Shown: positions 38,924 to 48,516, counted from the first letter of the stretch. The stretch: DNA of 64,000 nucleotides from Azospirillum agricola (GCF_017876095.1 NZ_JAGINM010000004.1:310001-374000), one strand, 5' to 3'. Notes: generated by a model not told the origin, from the letters alone. Translations and numbers: made by a program.

Positions 38924-40159
38924 TCAGCGCCCGGCGGGGCGGACGACACCATGGGCGTCGATGGAGACGTCGCGCAGCACCTGACCGACCGAGCCGAGCG
39001 GGCCGCTCTCCGCGCCGTCGGCGACCACCACAAGGCCGCCGGCGTTGCCGGTGCGCACCCGCACCCCGGCCTTGTCGGGAACGCGGTAGGTGTCGCCAGG
39101 CTTCAGCACGCGGGTGAAGACGATCTCGCTGCCGTCGCGGATCTGCAACCAGCTCTCCTGGGTCGCCTTCAGGACGAGCCGGACATTCTGGTATTGCAGC
39201 CCGTAGACCTTGGCGTTCGGGTTGGCCGGGGCCGCTTCCGCCGGGCGCGGGGCCGGGGCGGCCGGCGGCGGGGCGGCGGCCAGCGGCGTCGGCTCCTGCG
39301 GCGACCCCTCGTCGTCGTCCTCCGCCGGAGGCGGCGGCACGTTGGTCACCCCCGCCGGAGCGGGCGTCTGCGGAACCGGAGCCGCCGACGGCGGCAGCGC
39401 CGCGACGGCGGGCGGCTTGGCGGGCGGCAGGGGCGGCGCCACCACGGGAGACGAGGCCCCGGCCGGAGCGGGAGCCGGCGCCGCCGGGGCGGCCAATGGG
39501 GTGGCCAGCGGGGGGGAGGTGGTCGCCGGGGAAACGGGAGGGGGCGCGGCAACGGAAGCGGACGGCGCAGCGGCCGGAACCGGAGCCGTGGAGGACGGCA
39601 GCGCCGCCGTCTGCTGGGGGGCGGACTGGGAAACGGCCGGCGGGGCCGGGTCGGCGGACGGCGCGGCGCCGCCCCTGAACGGCAGCGTGTCGAGCAGCGA
39701 CACCAGCCGGTCGGGCAGCGCCGGCACCAGATCGGCCATCGACCGGTCGGTCGCCGACAGATAGTACCAGCCGCCATAGACGATGCCGCCCAGCACCAGC
39801 GTCATCAGCAGCAGCGTTCCGCCGGGAACCCGCTCCTCCGTCGCCGGGGTCGGCAGGTAGAGCTCCTGCTGGCGCAGGGCCCCCGCCGCCTCCTCCTTGT
39901 AGCGGGCGACGATGCTCTCCGGGTCGAGCCCGAGATACTCGGCGTAGGAGCGCAGGAAGCCGGCGGCGTAGGCCGCGCCCGGCAGATCCTGGAAACGCCC
40001 GTCCTCGATGGCCTGGAGGTACGGGTAGCGGATGCGCAGCATCGACGCGACGTCGCGCAGCTCGTGCCCCATGGCGATGCGCGCGTCGCGCAACGTTTCG
40101 GAGACGGTGGGACCGGCCGGAACCGGGACGTAATCGTCGAAAAGCTTGCGCTTGGCCAT
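38924..40159 (-). CDS. rodZ: RodZ-like cytoskeletal/HTH membrane protein
   Basis: 411 residues. The cytoplasmic helix-turn-helix domain (HTH_25, about 18-85, ETLRDARIAMGHELRDVASM and YLQAIEDGRFQDLPGAAYAA) is followed by a charged juxtamembrane segment and one membrane helix (about 113-131). A long Pro/Ala-rich periplasmic linker (about 155-315) leads to the DUF4115 domain (SWLQIRDGSEIVFTRVLKPG). RodZ links MreB to the elongasome. The linker is poorly complex and could vary in length between strains. rodZ followed by ispG is a common gene order. Confidence 0.92.
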   Translation of the reverse strand: MAKRKLFDDYVPVPAGPTVSETLRDARIAMGHELRDVASMLRIRYPYLQAIEDGRFQDLPGAAYAAGFLRSYAEYLGLDPESIVARYKEEAAGALRQQELYLPTPATEERVPGGTLLLMTLVLGGIVYGGWYYLSATDRSMADLVPALPDRLVSLLDTLPFRGGAAPSADPAPPAVSQSAPQQTAALPSSTAPVPAAAPSASVAAPPPVSPATTSPPLATPLAAPAAPAPAPAGASSPVVAPPLPPAKPPAVAALPPSAAPVPQTPAPAGVTNVPPPPAEDDDEGSPQEPTPLAAAPPPAAPAPRPAEAAPANPNAKVYGLQYQNVRLVLKATQESWLQIRDGSEIVFTRVLKPGDTYRVPDKAGVRVRTGNAGGLVVVADGAESGPLGSVGQVLRDVSIDAHGVVRPAGR

Positions 40160-40282
40160 GGAATTGCCGTCTCGCTGGGTCGGGCATCCCCGCCGGGGAC
40201 GCGCAAGCGGAATGGGTACGACAAGCCGCCCCGGCGGCGCAACCGGATTGAGGCCGCCAAGCCCCCTCGGATCAAGCCATCC

Positions 40283-42574
40283 TCAGATGAGGACGCCGTG
40301 ATCGCGGGCGAAGGTCTTCAGCTTGTCGCGCAGGCTGTGGTCGGCGCCAAGATACAGGCCCGACATGTACTGCCGCAGCGCCGCCACGTCGAGCGAGCGC
40401 AGCATCGTCTTCACCGGCCCGACCGAGGGCGGCGCCATCGACAGCGTGCGGAAGCCGGCGCCGATCAGCGCCATGGCGTCGAGCGGCCGCCCGGCCATCT
40501 CGCCGCACAGGCTGAGCGGCACCTTGTTCTTGGCGCATTCATCGACCAGCCGACGCATGACGCACAGCATCCCCGGCGACAGCGCGTCGTAGCGGGTCGA
40601 GGTGCGCGGGTTGCCGCGGTCGGCGGCGTAGAGATACTGCATCAGGTCGTTGGAGCCGACCGACAGGAAATCGACCCTGGGCAGCAGGGCCGGCAGTTGC
40701 CACAGCAGCGACGGCACCTCGATCATCGTGCCGACGCGCAGGCGGCTCGGCGGCTCGACGCCCTGCCCGGCCTGCCGCTTCAGCTCCAGATCGAGCAGGC
40801 GGCGGGCGGCGTCGAGTTCGGCGACCTCGGCGATCATCGGGAACATCACCGACAGCGGCCGCCCGGCGGCGGCCTGCAACAGCGCGCGGAGCTGCTGGCG
40901 CAGCAGCGACGGGTGGTCGAGACCGATGCGCACCGCGCGCCAGCCGAGCGCCGGGTTCTCCTCCTCGCCGCCGGTCATGTAGGGCAGCATCTTGTCGCCG
41001 CCGACGTCGAGCGTGCGGAAGACGATGGGCTTCTCGCCCGCCTCGTCCATGATCCGGGAGTAGAGTTCGGTCTGCGCCTTCACGTCCGGGTAGGAGGCGC
41101 GGACCATGAAGGGGATCTCGGTGCGGTAGAGGCCGATGCCCTCCGCCCCGCTGGCCTGGAGATGCGGCAGGTCGATCAGCAGGCCGCAGTTCAGCTGGAT
41201 CGAGATCGGCACGCCGTCGCGCGTCACCGAGGGCAGGTTGCGGATCTCCGCGTACATCTGCTCCTTGCGGTGCTGGAGCGCGACGCTGTCGGCGAAGGCC
41301 ATCTGGATGTCTTCGGCCGGGCGGATGAAGACCTGCCCGTGGTCGCCGTCGACGATCAGCTGGTCGAGCGCCTCGATGCGGTTCAGCGCGTCGGCCGCCT
41401 GCACCACCGGGATGTTCAGCGCGCGGGCGACGATGCAGACGTGGCTGGAGGGGGTTCCCTCCTCCAGCAGCAGGCCGCGCAGCCGCGAGCGGTCGTAGTC
41501 CAGCAGCTCCGCCGGCCCCATCGAGCGGGCGACCAGGATCATGTCGTCCGGCTGCGTCGCCCCGTCGGCGCTGGAGGTCTTGCCGGCGAGGTGCTGAAGC
41601 AGCCGGTTGGTCAGATCCTCGAAATCCTGCAGCCGCTCGCGGATGTAGGGGTCGGTCAGGTGGCTCATGCGGGCGCGGGTGTCGTTCTGCACCTGCTGCA
41701 CCGCCGCCTCCGCCGTCAGGCCGGCGCGGATCGCCTCGCGGATGCGCGACAGCCAGCCGCGGTCCTCGGCGAACATCCGGTAGGTCTCCAGGATGTCGCG
41801 CGGCTCGCCCAAGCCGGCCAGCGTCGCCGCCTCCAGCAGATCGTCGATGGCGCTGTGCATGGTGACGAGCGCGGCGTTGAAGCGCTCCAGCTCGGCCTCG
41901 GCGTCCTCCGCCACCAGCTGGCGGATGGTCAGCTGCGGGCGGTGGATCACCGCCAGCCCCATGGCGAGGCCGGGGCTCATGGCCACACCCGACAGGCGGG
42001 CCGGCAGCAGCACCGGGTCGCCGGATGTCGAGACCTCCGACGCGCCGACCAGCTCGCTCTGGGCGACCAGCTCGGCGACGACCATGGCGATGGTCTGGAG
42101 GCTCTCGACCTCCTCCTCGACGTAGGGACGGCGGTCCTTGTGCTGGATCACCAGCACGCCGCGCACCTTGCCGCCGCGCAGCACCGGCACGCCGGCCATC
42201 GACAGGAAGGGATCCTCGCCGGTCTCCGGCCGGTAGGCGAAGCTGGGGTGCGACGGCGCGTTGTCGAGCGCCAGCGGCCGGGCGTGGCCGGCGATGTAGC
42301 CGACGATGCCCTCGCCGACCCGCAGGCGGGTGTTGTGGACGGCGGTCTTGTTCAGGCCCTCGGTGGCGAACAGCTCCAGCACCTCGCCGGCGCGCATGAC
42401 GTAGCAGGAGCAGACGTCGGCCCGCATCTCCGCCGCGATCAGCGTGACGATCTTGTCCAGCCGCTCCTGCCCCGACCCCGACCCGGCCATGATGTCCCGC
42501 AGATGGGCCAGCAGCCGGCGCGAGGAGGCGCCGTCGAAGCTGGGGCCGGCCGTCAGGTCGAGGGTGCTGGTCAT
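40283..42574 (-). CDS. ptsP: PtsP, nitrogen PTS enzyme I (GAF-EI)
   Basis: Phosphoenolpyruvate-protein phosphotransferase of the nitrogen-related PTS, 763 residues. The N-terminal GAF domain (about 30-165) distinguishes it from carbohydrate EI. The HPr-interacting and phosphohistidine domains follow, with the active histidine in TPSSHVCIVARAL (about residue 378). The PEP-binding TIM barrel carries LYRTEIPFM, FRTLDVGGDKMLPYM and the catalytic-Cys region KVPLSLCGEMAGRP. Its EIIA partner ptsN lies at 48.5 kb; NPr is not in the window. The ATG at 42574 is 2 bases after the upstream gene's stop. Confidence 0.95.
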   Translation of the reverse strand: MTSTLDLTAGPSFDGASSRRLLAHLRDIMAGSGSGQERLDKIVTLIAAEMRADVCSCYVMRAGEVLELFATEGLNKTAVHNTRLRVGEGIVGYIAGHARPLALDNAPSHPSFAYRPETGEDPFLSMAGVPVLRGGKVRGVLVIQHKDRRPYVEEEVESLQTIAMVVAELVAQSELVGASEVSTSGDPVLLPARLSGVAMSPGLAMGLAVIHRPQLTIRQLVAEDAEAELERFNAALVTMHSAIDDLLEAATLAGLGEPRDILETYRMFAEDRGWLSRIREAIRAGLTAEAAVQQVQNDTRARMSHLTDPYIRERLQDFEDLTNRLLQHLAGKTSSADGATQPDDMILVARSMGPAELLDYDRSRLRGLLLEEGTPSSHVCIVARALNIPVVQAADALNRIEALDQLIVDGDHGQVFIRPAEDIQMAFADSVALQHRKEQMYAEIRNLPSVTRDGVPISIQLNCGLLIDLPHLQASGAEGIGLYRTEIPFMVRASYPDVKAQTELYSRIMDEAGEKPIVFRTLDVGGDKMLPYMTGGEEENPALGWRAVRIGLDHPSLLRQQLRALLQAAAGRPLSVMFPMIAEVAELDAARRLLDLELKRQAGQGVEPPSRLRVGTMIEVPSLLWQLPALLPRVDFLSVGSNDLMQYLYAADRGNPRTSTRYDALSPGMLCVMRRLVDECAKNKVPLSLCGEMAGRPLDAMALIGAGFRTLSMAPPSVGPVKTMLRSLDVAALRQYMSGLYLGADHSLRDKLKTFARDHGVLI

Positions 42575-42576
42575 CG

Positions 42577-43683
42577 CTACAACGCTCCCAGAGCCGTGGG
42601 CGTCTCCGCCGCCTCCGCCACCTCCGTCCTGTCCAAGGATGCCCCATCGCCGCCACGGCGCGCCAGCGCCGTTTCGGCCTGGGCGATCAATTCGGCCAGG
42701 ATGTCCGTCACCGGCTGTTCGCGGGTGACGAGGCCGACGCTCTGGCCGGCCATCAGGGAACCGGTCTCGACGTCGCCGTCGATCACCGCGCGGCGCAGGG
42801 CGCCGGCCCAGAAATGCTCGATCTCCAGCAGCCCCTCGTCGCGGGTCAGCGCCCCGGCGTCGACCTTGGCGATCACGGCGCGCTGAAGCTCCATGAAGGC
42901 CTTGCTGCCGGCGTTGGCCAGCGCGCGGACCGGGATCACCGGGAAGCGCGGGTCGATCTGCACCGACACCTGCGCGTCCCGCGCGGAAGCGCGAATGAAC
43001 GTCTGCTTGAAGTTGGCGTGCGCGATGGATTCGCTGGCGCAGACGAAGCGCGTGCCGACCTGCACGCCGGCCGCCCCCAGCTCCAGATAGGCGACGATCG
43101 CCTCGCCGCGTCCGATGCCGCCGGCGACGAAGACCGGGACCTCGCGCAGGTCGGGCAGGATTTCCTGCGCCAGCACGGTGGTGGAGACCGGGCCGATGTG
43201 GCCGCCGGCCTCGGTGCCCTCGATCACCAGCGCGTCGGCGCCCTGGCGGACCATGCGCCGGCCGCTGACCAGCGTCGGCGCGAAGGCCATCGCCCTGGCG
43301 CCGCCGTCCTTGATGCGGCGCAGCGTGGCGCCGGACGGAAAGCCGCCGGCGATGACGACATGGCCGACCGCCTGCTCGCGGCAGACGTCGATCAGCCGGT
43401 CGAGTTCCGGGTGCATGTTGATGAGGTTGACGCCGAACGGCTCCGCCGTCAGCGCCTTGGTGCCGGCGATCTCCGCCGCAAGCTGGTCCGGCGCCATCGA
43501 CCCGCAGGCCAGGACGCCGAAACCGCCGGCGTTCGAGATCGCCGAGACCAGATTCCGCTCCGACACCCAGCTCATCGCGCCGCCCATCACGGCGGTGCGC
43601 GTGCCGAGGAAGGCGCAGCCGCGCGCCCACAGCCGGTCGAGCCGTGCCCTTGCCGCCGTTACGGTCGTCGCCGTCTCGGTCAT
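42577..43683 (-). CDS. Nitronate monooxygenase / 2-nitropropane dioxygenase-like flavoprotein
   Basis: 368 residues, FMN-dependent TIM-barrel of the NMO/FabK family. Visible motifs are GAMSWVSERNLVSAISNAGG (N-terminal FMN site), EGTEAGGHIGP (the AGGHIG signature), and PVFVAGGIGRGEAIVAYLEL with GVQVGTRF for phosphate binding. It may detoxify nitronates or act on another substrate; the family is often over-annotated. It sits between lysC and ptsP with gaps of 36 and 2 bases, so it is probably co-transcribed with ptsP. Confidence 0.88.
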   Translation of the reverse strand: MTETATTVTAARARLDRLWARGCAFLGTRTAVMGGAMSWVSERNLVSAISNAGGFGVLACGSMAPDQLAAEIAGTKALTAEPFGVNLINMHPELDRLIDVCREQAVGHVVIAGGFPSGATLRRIKDGGARAMAFAPTLVSGRRMVRQGADALVIEGTEAGGHIGPVSTTVLAQEILPDLREVPVFVAGGIGRGEAIVAYLELGAAGVQVGTRFVCASESIAHANFKQTFIRASARDAQVSVQIDPRFPVIPVRALANAGSKAFMELQRAVIAKVDAGALTRDEGLLEIEHFWAGALRRAVIDGDVETGSLMAGQSVGLVTREQPVTDILAELIAQAETALARRGGDGASLDRTEVAEAAETPTALGAL

Positions 43684-43719
43684 GCCCGGCTCTCCCTTCC
43701 CTGTTTCCTCAACGCAGCG

Positions 43720-44955
43720 TCAGGCGGCGTCGAGGCCATAGGCGGTGTGCAGGGCGCGCAGCGCCAGCTCCGCGTACTCCTCGGCGATCAGGACCGAAAT
43801 CTTGATCTCGGAGGTCGAGATGACCTGGATGTTGATGCCCTTGTCGGCCAGCGCCTTGAACATCCGCTGGGCGACGCCGGCGTGGCTGCGCATGCCGACG
43901 CCGATGACCGACACCTTGACGACGTTGGCGTCGGAGATGATGCGCTTGTAGTTCAGCGTCTCCTTCGCGTCCTCCAGCACCTTCACGCCGCGCGCGAGGT
44001 CGGCCTTGCCGACGGTGAAGGTCATGTCGGTCGACTTGCCGTCCTCCGACACGTTCTGGACGATCGTGTCGACGTTGACGGCGTTGTCGGTCAGCGGCCC
44101 GAAGATGGCGGCGGCCACGCCCGGACGGTCGGCGACGCCGACCAGGGTGATCTTCGCCTCGTCGCGGCTGTAGGCGATGCCGCTCACAACTTCCTTTTCC
44201 ACGATCTCGTCCTCGTCAACAACCAGGGTTCCCGGAAGCGAGCTGCCCGCCGCCGCCTCGAAGCTCGACAGCACCTGCACGCGCACGCGGTGGTTCATCG
44301 CCATCTCGACCGAGCGGGTCTGAAGCACCTTGGCGCCCTGCGAGGCCAGCTCCAGCATCTCCTCGTAGGTGATCTTATCGAGCTTCTTGGCCTTGGTCAC
44401 GATGCGCGGGTCGGTGGTGTAGACCCCGTCCACGTCGGTGTAGATGTCGCAGCGGTCGGCCTTCACCGCCGCCGCCAGCGCCACCGCCGAGGTGTCGGAG
44501 CCACCGCGGCCGAGCGTGGTGATGCGCCCCTCCTTCGTCACCCCCTGGAACCCCGCGACCACGGCGACCTCGCCGGTCTGCATGGATTTTTCCATCTGGG
44601 TGGTGTCGATGGAGACGATGCGCGCCTTGCCGTGCGTGTCGTCGGTGTGGATCGGAATCTGCCAGCCCGCCCAGGAGCGCGCCGGGATGCCGATCGACTG
44701 CAAGGCCACGGCGAGGAGACCGGAGGTCACCTGCTCGCCCGAGGCGACGACGGCGTCGTACTCGCGCGCGTCGTGCAGCTTGTCGATCTCGTTGCAGTAT
44801 TTGACGAGCTGGTTGGTCACGCCGGACATCGCCGACACGACGACGGCGACCTGATGGCCCGCCTTGACTTCCTGCTCGACCTTCCGGGCCACGTTCTTGA
44901 TGCGGTCGATGTCGCCGACCGACGTGCCTCCGAACTTCAGGACGATCCGCGCCAT
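43720..44955 (-). CDS. lysC: Aspartate kinase
   Basis: First enzyme of the Lys/Thr/Met/diaminopimelate pathways, 411 residues. Kinase domain: [20 protein letters not shown] (nucleotide-binding KFGGTS), [20 protein letters not shown] and [11 protein letters not shown]. Two C-terminal ACT domains (about 265-400) are present, the usual site of feedback inhibition ([14 protein letters not shown] and [19 protein letters not shown]). Length fits monofunctional alpha-beta aspartokinase. ATG at 44955; divergent from ubiG. Confidence 0.97.
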   Translation of the reverse strand: MARIVLKFGGTSVGDIDRIKNVARKVEQEVKAGHQVAVVVSAMSGVTNQLVKYCNEIDKLHDAREYDAVVASGEQVTSGLLAVALQSIGIPARSWAGWQIPIHTDDTHGKARIVSIDTTQMEKSMQTGEVAVVAGFQGVTKEGRITTLGRGGSDTSAVALAAAVKADRCDIYTDVDGVYTTDPRIVTKAKKLDKITYEEMLELASQGAKVLQTRSVEMAMNHRVRVQVLSSFEAAAGSSLPGTLVVDEDEIVEKEVVSGIAYSRDEAKITLVGVADRPGVAAAIFGPLTDNAVNVDTIVQNVSEDGKSTDMTFTVGKADLARGVKVLEDAKETLNYKRIISDANVVKVSVIGVGMRSHAGVAQRMFKALADKGINIQVISTSEIKISVLIAEEYAELALRALHTAYGLDAA

Positions 44956-45102
44956 ACCTCACACCAATTCTCTGGCCGCCTTCACGGGAGCCCTGGCGAG
45001 ATCCGTGACGAAGGGCGGCATGCGGCACCCCCGCTCTACCGTTGCCGGCGCGGGGCGGCGTATCCATACTCCCTCGCTCACAGCGAGGCAAGGTTGCCCC
45101 GC

Positions 45103-45918
45103 ATGCCAACCGTCAACCACCCCACGGAAATCCCAGCCATGACCGCGACCGCCGGAACTCCGCACGCCACGCCCTCGGAAACGTCCTTTGGAACGATCGA
45201 TCCCGAGGACGTCGCCCGCTTTTCCGCCATCGCCGCCGAATGGTGGGATCCGGCCGGCAAGTTCCGGCCGCTGCACCGGCTGAACCCGCTGCGCCTCGCC
45301 TACATCCGCGACACGGTGTGCAGGCGGCTGGGCCGCGATCCGCTGGCGCCCTCTCCGCTGGCCGGCGTCCGCGTCGTCGACATCGGCTGCGGCGGCGGCC
45401 TGCTGGCCGAGCCGATCGCCCGCATGGGCGCCACGGTGGTCGGGGTCGACGCCTCGGAAAAGAACATCAGAACGGCGGCCACCCACGCCGCCGAGACCGG
45501 CACCGCCGTGGACTACCGCACCACCACCGCCGAGGATCTGGCCGCCGGCGGCGAGCGCTTCGACGTGGTGCTGGCGATGGAGGTGATCGAGCATGTCGCC
45601 GACGTCGACCTGTTCGTGAAGTCCTGCACCGATCTGCTGGCGCCGGGCGGCGTCCTGTTCCTCGCCACGCTGAACCGCACCCCGAAATCCTTCGCGCTGG
45701 CCATCGTCGGGGCCGAGTACATCCTGCGCTGGATGCCGCGCGGCACCCACAATTGGCGCCAATTCCTGCGCCCGTCCGAACTGAACGCCGCCGTACGCGC
45801 GTACGGGCTGGGCGTACGCGACCTGACCGGCATCACGTACAACCCGCTGGCCGACGAGTTCCGGCTGAATCCGAAGGACCTGGAGGTCAACTACATGGGC
45901 TGGGCCGAGCGTGTGTGA
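45103..45918 (+). CDS. ubiG: Ubiquinone biosynthesis O-methyltransferase
   Basis: SAM-dependent methyltransferase for the two O-methylations in ubiquinone synthesis. The listed start gives 271 residues, longer than E. coli UbiG (240). Family signatures: DVARFSAIAAEWWDPAGKFR, SAM site VVDIGCGGGLLAEPIARMGA, VVGVDASEKNI and LAMEVIEHVADVDLF. Two starts are plausible: ATG 45103, whose GAGG ribosome site is within the hairpin CCTCGCT/AGCGAGG (45072-45088), or ATG 45139. The alpha-typical ubiG-lysC divergent arrangement is kept. Confidence 0.95.
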   Translation: MPTVNHPTEIPAMTATAGTPHATPSETSFGTIDPEDVARFSAIAAEWWDPAGKFRPLHRLNPLRLAYIRDTVCRRLGRDPLAPSPLAGVRVVDIGCGGGLLAEPIARMGATVVGVDASEKNIRTAATHAAETGTAVDYRTTTAEDLAAGGERFDVVLAMEVIEHVADVDLFVKSCTDLLAPGGVLFLATLNRTPKSFALAIVGAEYILRWMPRGTHNWRQFLRPSELNAAVRAYGLGVRDLTGITYNPLADEFRLNPKDLEVNYMGWAERV

Positions 45919-45922
45919 GCGT

Positions 45923-46050
45923 TTTTCGTCCCACTTCGGAAGAGAGTCGTTGGCCTACGAATTCGGTTCTTGAGGAAAAGCCTCAAATGTTTCCAGTTGT
46001 CGACTGTTGAAAAACCCTCTATTCTAAAGGGAGACTTAGTGGGACGAAAA
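45923..46050. repeat. AT-rich segment bounded by 13-bp perfect inverted repeats
   Basis: TTTTCGTCCCACT (45923-45935) and AGTGGGACGAAAA (46038-46050) are exact complements 128 bp apart end to end. Inside lie the hairpin TTGAGG/CCTCAA (45970-45986) and one of two direct copies of AATGTTTCCA; the other overlaps the right end. Base composition is far from that of ubiG. It could be a remnant miniature transposable element or the regulatory region of the following accessory gene. Confidence 0.7.
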
Positions 46051-46113
46051 TGTTTCCAAGCCGCATGCCGGAATTTTACATAACCATAACGCGCAACAGC
46101 GGATGAATATATC

Positions 46114-47919
46114 TTGACAGATCGATTATTGTTCAAGTCCCGCAGAGATGTGAAGCTCTGGCTTCGAGACAAGCCGATCGACTGGTCACGTGCGCTCGCC
46201 TTCCGCATCGCGCTACGCGTGTTGCCACTTGACGGCTTGGTGGCTGGCGAAACAGCGATGGGAAGCAAGCCACCCGGTTGGCGAGAACGCCTGATCCTCG
46301 CAACGATTCGCGCCAACTTCCTGGCTTTACCTACGCAGATTTTTCCAGGTAAGTATATAATTGCTGCCTCTAACGCCGCTGCCTCCACCGCCGCCCACGC
46401 AGCTGCCGCTGCCACTGCCGCTGCCGCCGCCCACACTGTCGCTGACGCCGCTGACGCTGCCTATGCCGCCACCGATGCTGCCGCTGACGCCACCCATGCT
46501 CGCGCCTACGCCGCCGCCGCCGACGTTTGGTTGTCATTGTCCAATGATGCCTATTGGCTATTGGAACACCAAGAATCTTCAGACACCGAATTGGGAGCAT
46601 TGCTAGCGAAACAGCCACTGTGGCCAGAGGGTGCACCAAAACAGATTCACAATATCTGGATACGCTTCGCGAAAAGCGATTTTGCTACCGCTCATGGCTT
46701 TCATCCCTGGATCCGTTGGTACGAAGCGTTAGCCGGCCTGAAAAGCGGCGCACCGCCACGTGACTTTTTTGGCGAAACATTGACCTTACGGATCGGCAGT
46801 CAGGAGAATGATTGGTGGAGGCGCCCCCCGAAGGCGGTTAATGCCGATATTGTGGAGTGGCTGAAGGAAAAAGACGACTCAGACAGTATCGCCCCGGCCG
46901 ACGTCGCAAGCCCGGCCGCGCTCGCCGACGCCCTGGACAAGCTGCCGGCCCAGCAGCCCGCTCCCTATCTGTTCGACTGGCGTGACGGGCGCCTGGAAAT
47001 CCTGCCGCCGGATGCCCTGCCCGAGGATGGGGGGATCGCGCAGGATTATCTGGATGAGGCCCGCGACAAGGCGCAAGGGCTGCTCGACGATCTCGCCGAC
47101 CGCGGCCACAACCTCCCTCCCGACATCGCCCGCAAGGTCGGCAAGCTGCGGGAGGTTCTGAGCGAGCGCACCGCCGATCTCCGCCCGGCGCTGGTGGATT
47201 CCCGGACCATCTCCCTCGAACGGCTCGCCAACGCGCTCGACAACCCGCAGGACAAGGCGGAACTGCCGTCCCGCATCCTGGCGGATCTAGGCGATCTCGC
47301 CGACACCGCGCGCCGCCTGTGCCACTGCCTGCCCACCTTGTGGAGACGGGATGTCGACCGGCTGGCGAACAGCCTGTCAGCGGACAACGCCGCCACCTTG
47401 ATCTTGCAGCTCGATATGTTGCGCGAGGGGGTGAAGGACGCGGAGGTCGTCGGGCCGGACACCCGAGCCGCCTTCGCCACCCTGTCGGAAGACAGTGCCG
47501 AACCGGCCGCCGACGACCTGAAACGGTGGCGCGTCGCGATGTACGCGCTTTCGGCCCGCAACTTCCTGACCGCGCTGCTGCGCGTCACGAAGGGCTCTGC
47601 CGCCGTCGCAAAGGAGCTGTTCCGCTTCGCCCAGGATGTCCGCAAGGAGCTTCGCCCCGAATTGGTCAAGGGAACAGCGAAGATGATCATCGGCGGAAGC
47701 CTGACCGTGGTGGCGGCCGCGTGTCTGTTCGTGACACTCCTCGAGCCGGCCAGCGGCATCGCGAAAGTCTTCCCGGAGTTCGAACGGATCATCCGCCTTC
47801 TTGAAACGGTGAAGCCGGGCAAGAGCGAGCCCCCCTCGGCGCCCCCGAGCGCCCCGCCTCCCCTCAGTCCTCGTACACCGCGGCCAGCGGCAGAGAAAGG
47901 TCCAACGCGGCCAGCGTGA
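46114..47919 (+). CDS. Composite hypothetical protein: Ala-rich N-terminal module, coiled-coil/TM C-terminal module
   Basis: 601 residues, no family I can name. Residues 1-80 contain WLRDKPIDWSRALAFRIALR, like N-terminal modules seen in other alphaproteobacterial hypotheticals. Residues about 85-137 are an Ala-rich helical repeat (DAADAAYAATDAAADATHAR). Residues about 140-255 are globular and Trp-rich. Residues 260-520 are charged helices, including DLADTARRLCHCLPTLWRRD. One membrane helix lies near 530-548, then a Pro/Ser-rich tail. Codon use changes at about base 46880: the first part has TTA, AAA and AAT codons and lower GC, the rest is native-like. The start is TTG 46114. Clearly accessory; function unknown. 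Confidence 0.75.
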   Translation: MTDRLLFKSRRDVKLWLRDKPIDWSRALAFRIALRVLPLDGLVAGETAMGSKPPGWRERLILATIRANFLALPTQIFPGKYIIAASNAAASTAAHAAAAATAAAAAHTVADAADAAYAATDAAADATHARAYAAAADVWLSLSNDAYWLLEHQESSDTELGALLAKQPLWPEGAPKQIHNIWIRFAKSDFATAHGFHPWIRWYEALAGLKSGAPPRDFFGETLTLRIGSQENDWWRRPPKAVNADIVEWLKEKDDSDSIAPADVASPAALADALDKLPAQQPAPYLFDWRDGRLEILPPDALPEDGGIAQDYLDEARDKAQGLLDDLADRGHNLPPDIARKVGKLREVLSERTADLRPALVDSRTISLERLANALDNPQDKAELPSRILADLGDLADTARRLCHCLPTLWRRDVDRLANSLSADNAATLILQLDMLREGVKDAEVVGPDTRAAFATLSEDSAEPAADDLKRWRVAMYALSARNFLTALLRVTKGSAAVAKELFRFAQDVRKELRPELVKGTAKMIIGGSLTVVAAACLFVTLLEPASGIAKVFPEFERIIRLLETVKPGKSEPPSAPPSAPPPLSPRTPRPAAEKGPTRPA

Positions 47920-48409
47920 CCTCGCCCTCGGTGACGATGTCGGCGACCCAGCCACCGCCCTCGCGGCGGTAGATCTCGATCCGCCGTTCGTTCTGCGCCA
48001 CCAGCACGATCTCGCGCAGGGAGGGGATCGTCTGGTAGTTCACCCGCTTCTCGCGGCGGTCGACCGCCTCGGTGCTGTCCGACAGCACCTCCACGACCAG
48101 GACCGGCGCCTCGACCACATAGGGATCGTCGTCGCCCGGATGGCAGGTCGCCACGATGTCCGGGTAGTAGTAGGCGTTCGCCGCCTCGACGCGGACCTTG
48201 ACGTCGTTCAGGAAGGCATCACAGCCCCGGCGCAGGGCCGCCTGCCGGATGGCGAAGCCGAAGCGGGCCACGATCCCCGCGTGCCGGCGGCTGGCGCCGA
48301 CCATGGCGAAGATCTCGCCATCGACATACTCGTGCCGCAGCTCGGCCGTCCGTTCGGCGGCGAGATAGTCACCCGGCGAAATCCAGACCTTGCGCAGCGT
48401 GTTCGGCAT
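47864..48409 (-). CDS. Uma2 family endonuclease-like protein (DUF820)
   Basis: 181 residues, PD-(D/E)xK nuclease-fold family called Uma2. Signature stretches: SPGDYLAAERTAELRHEYVD followed by GEIFAM, YYYPDIVATC (the catalytic PD), and APVLVVEVLSDSTEAVDRRE followed by KRVNYQ (the ExK-like element). These genes are abundant and often mobile, and no cleavage activity is firmly established. The frame opens at 48439 but the start MPNTLRKVWIS (ATG 48409) fits the family. Its last 56 bases overlap the 3' end of the convergent accessory gene. Confidence 0.88.
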   Translation of the reverse strand: MPNTLRKVWISPGDYLAAERTAELRHEYVDGEIFAMVGASRRHAGIVARFGFAIRQAALRRGCDAFLNDVKVRVEAANAYYYPDIVATCHPGDDDPYVVEAPVLVVEVLSDSTEAVDRREKRVNYQTIPSLREIVLVAQNERRIEIYRREGGGWVADIVTEGEVTLAALDLSLPLAAVYED

Positions 48410-48516
48410 GACGACGACTATACGCCGATGCCGCCCCAAGAAAAGAGGCCCAAAGAAAAAGGGCCGCGCAACCCGTGCGGCGGCCCTCGCGGCGTACGTC
48501 CCGTCATGGAAGCCCG

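Noticed and set aside
40283..43630. Fusion of ptsP with the nitronate-monooxygenase-like region in one frame
   Set aside because: The upstream part is the shifted shadow of the separate gene at 42577-43683; the ATG at 42574 begins the GAF domain correctly.
47864..48409. Toxin-antitoxin pair formed by Uma2 and the convergent accessory gene
   Set aside because: The genes are convergent, not co-directional, and neither product resembles a known toxin or antitoxin.
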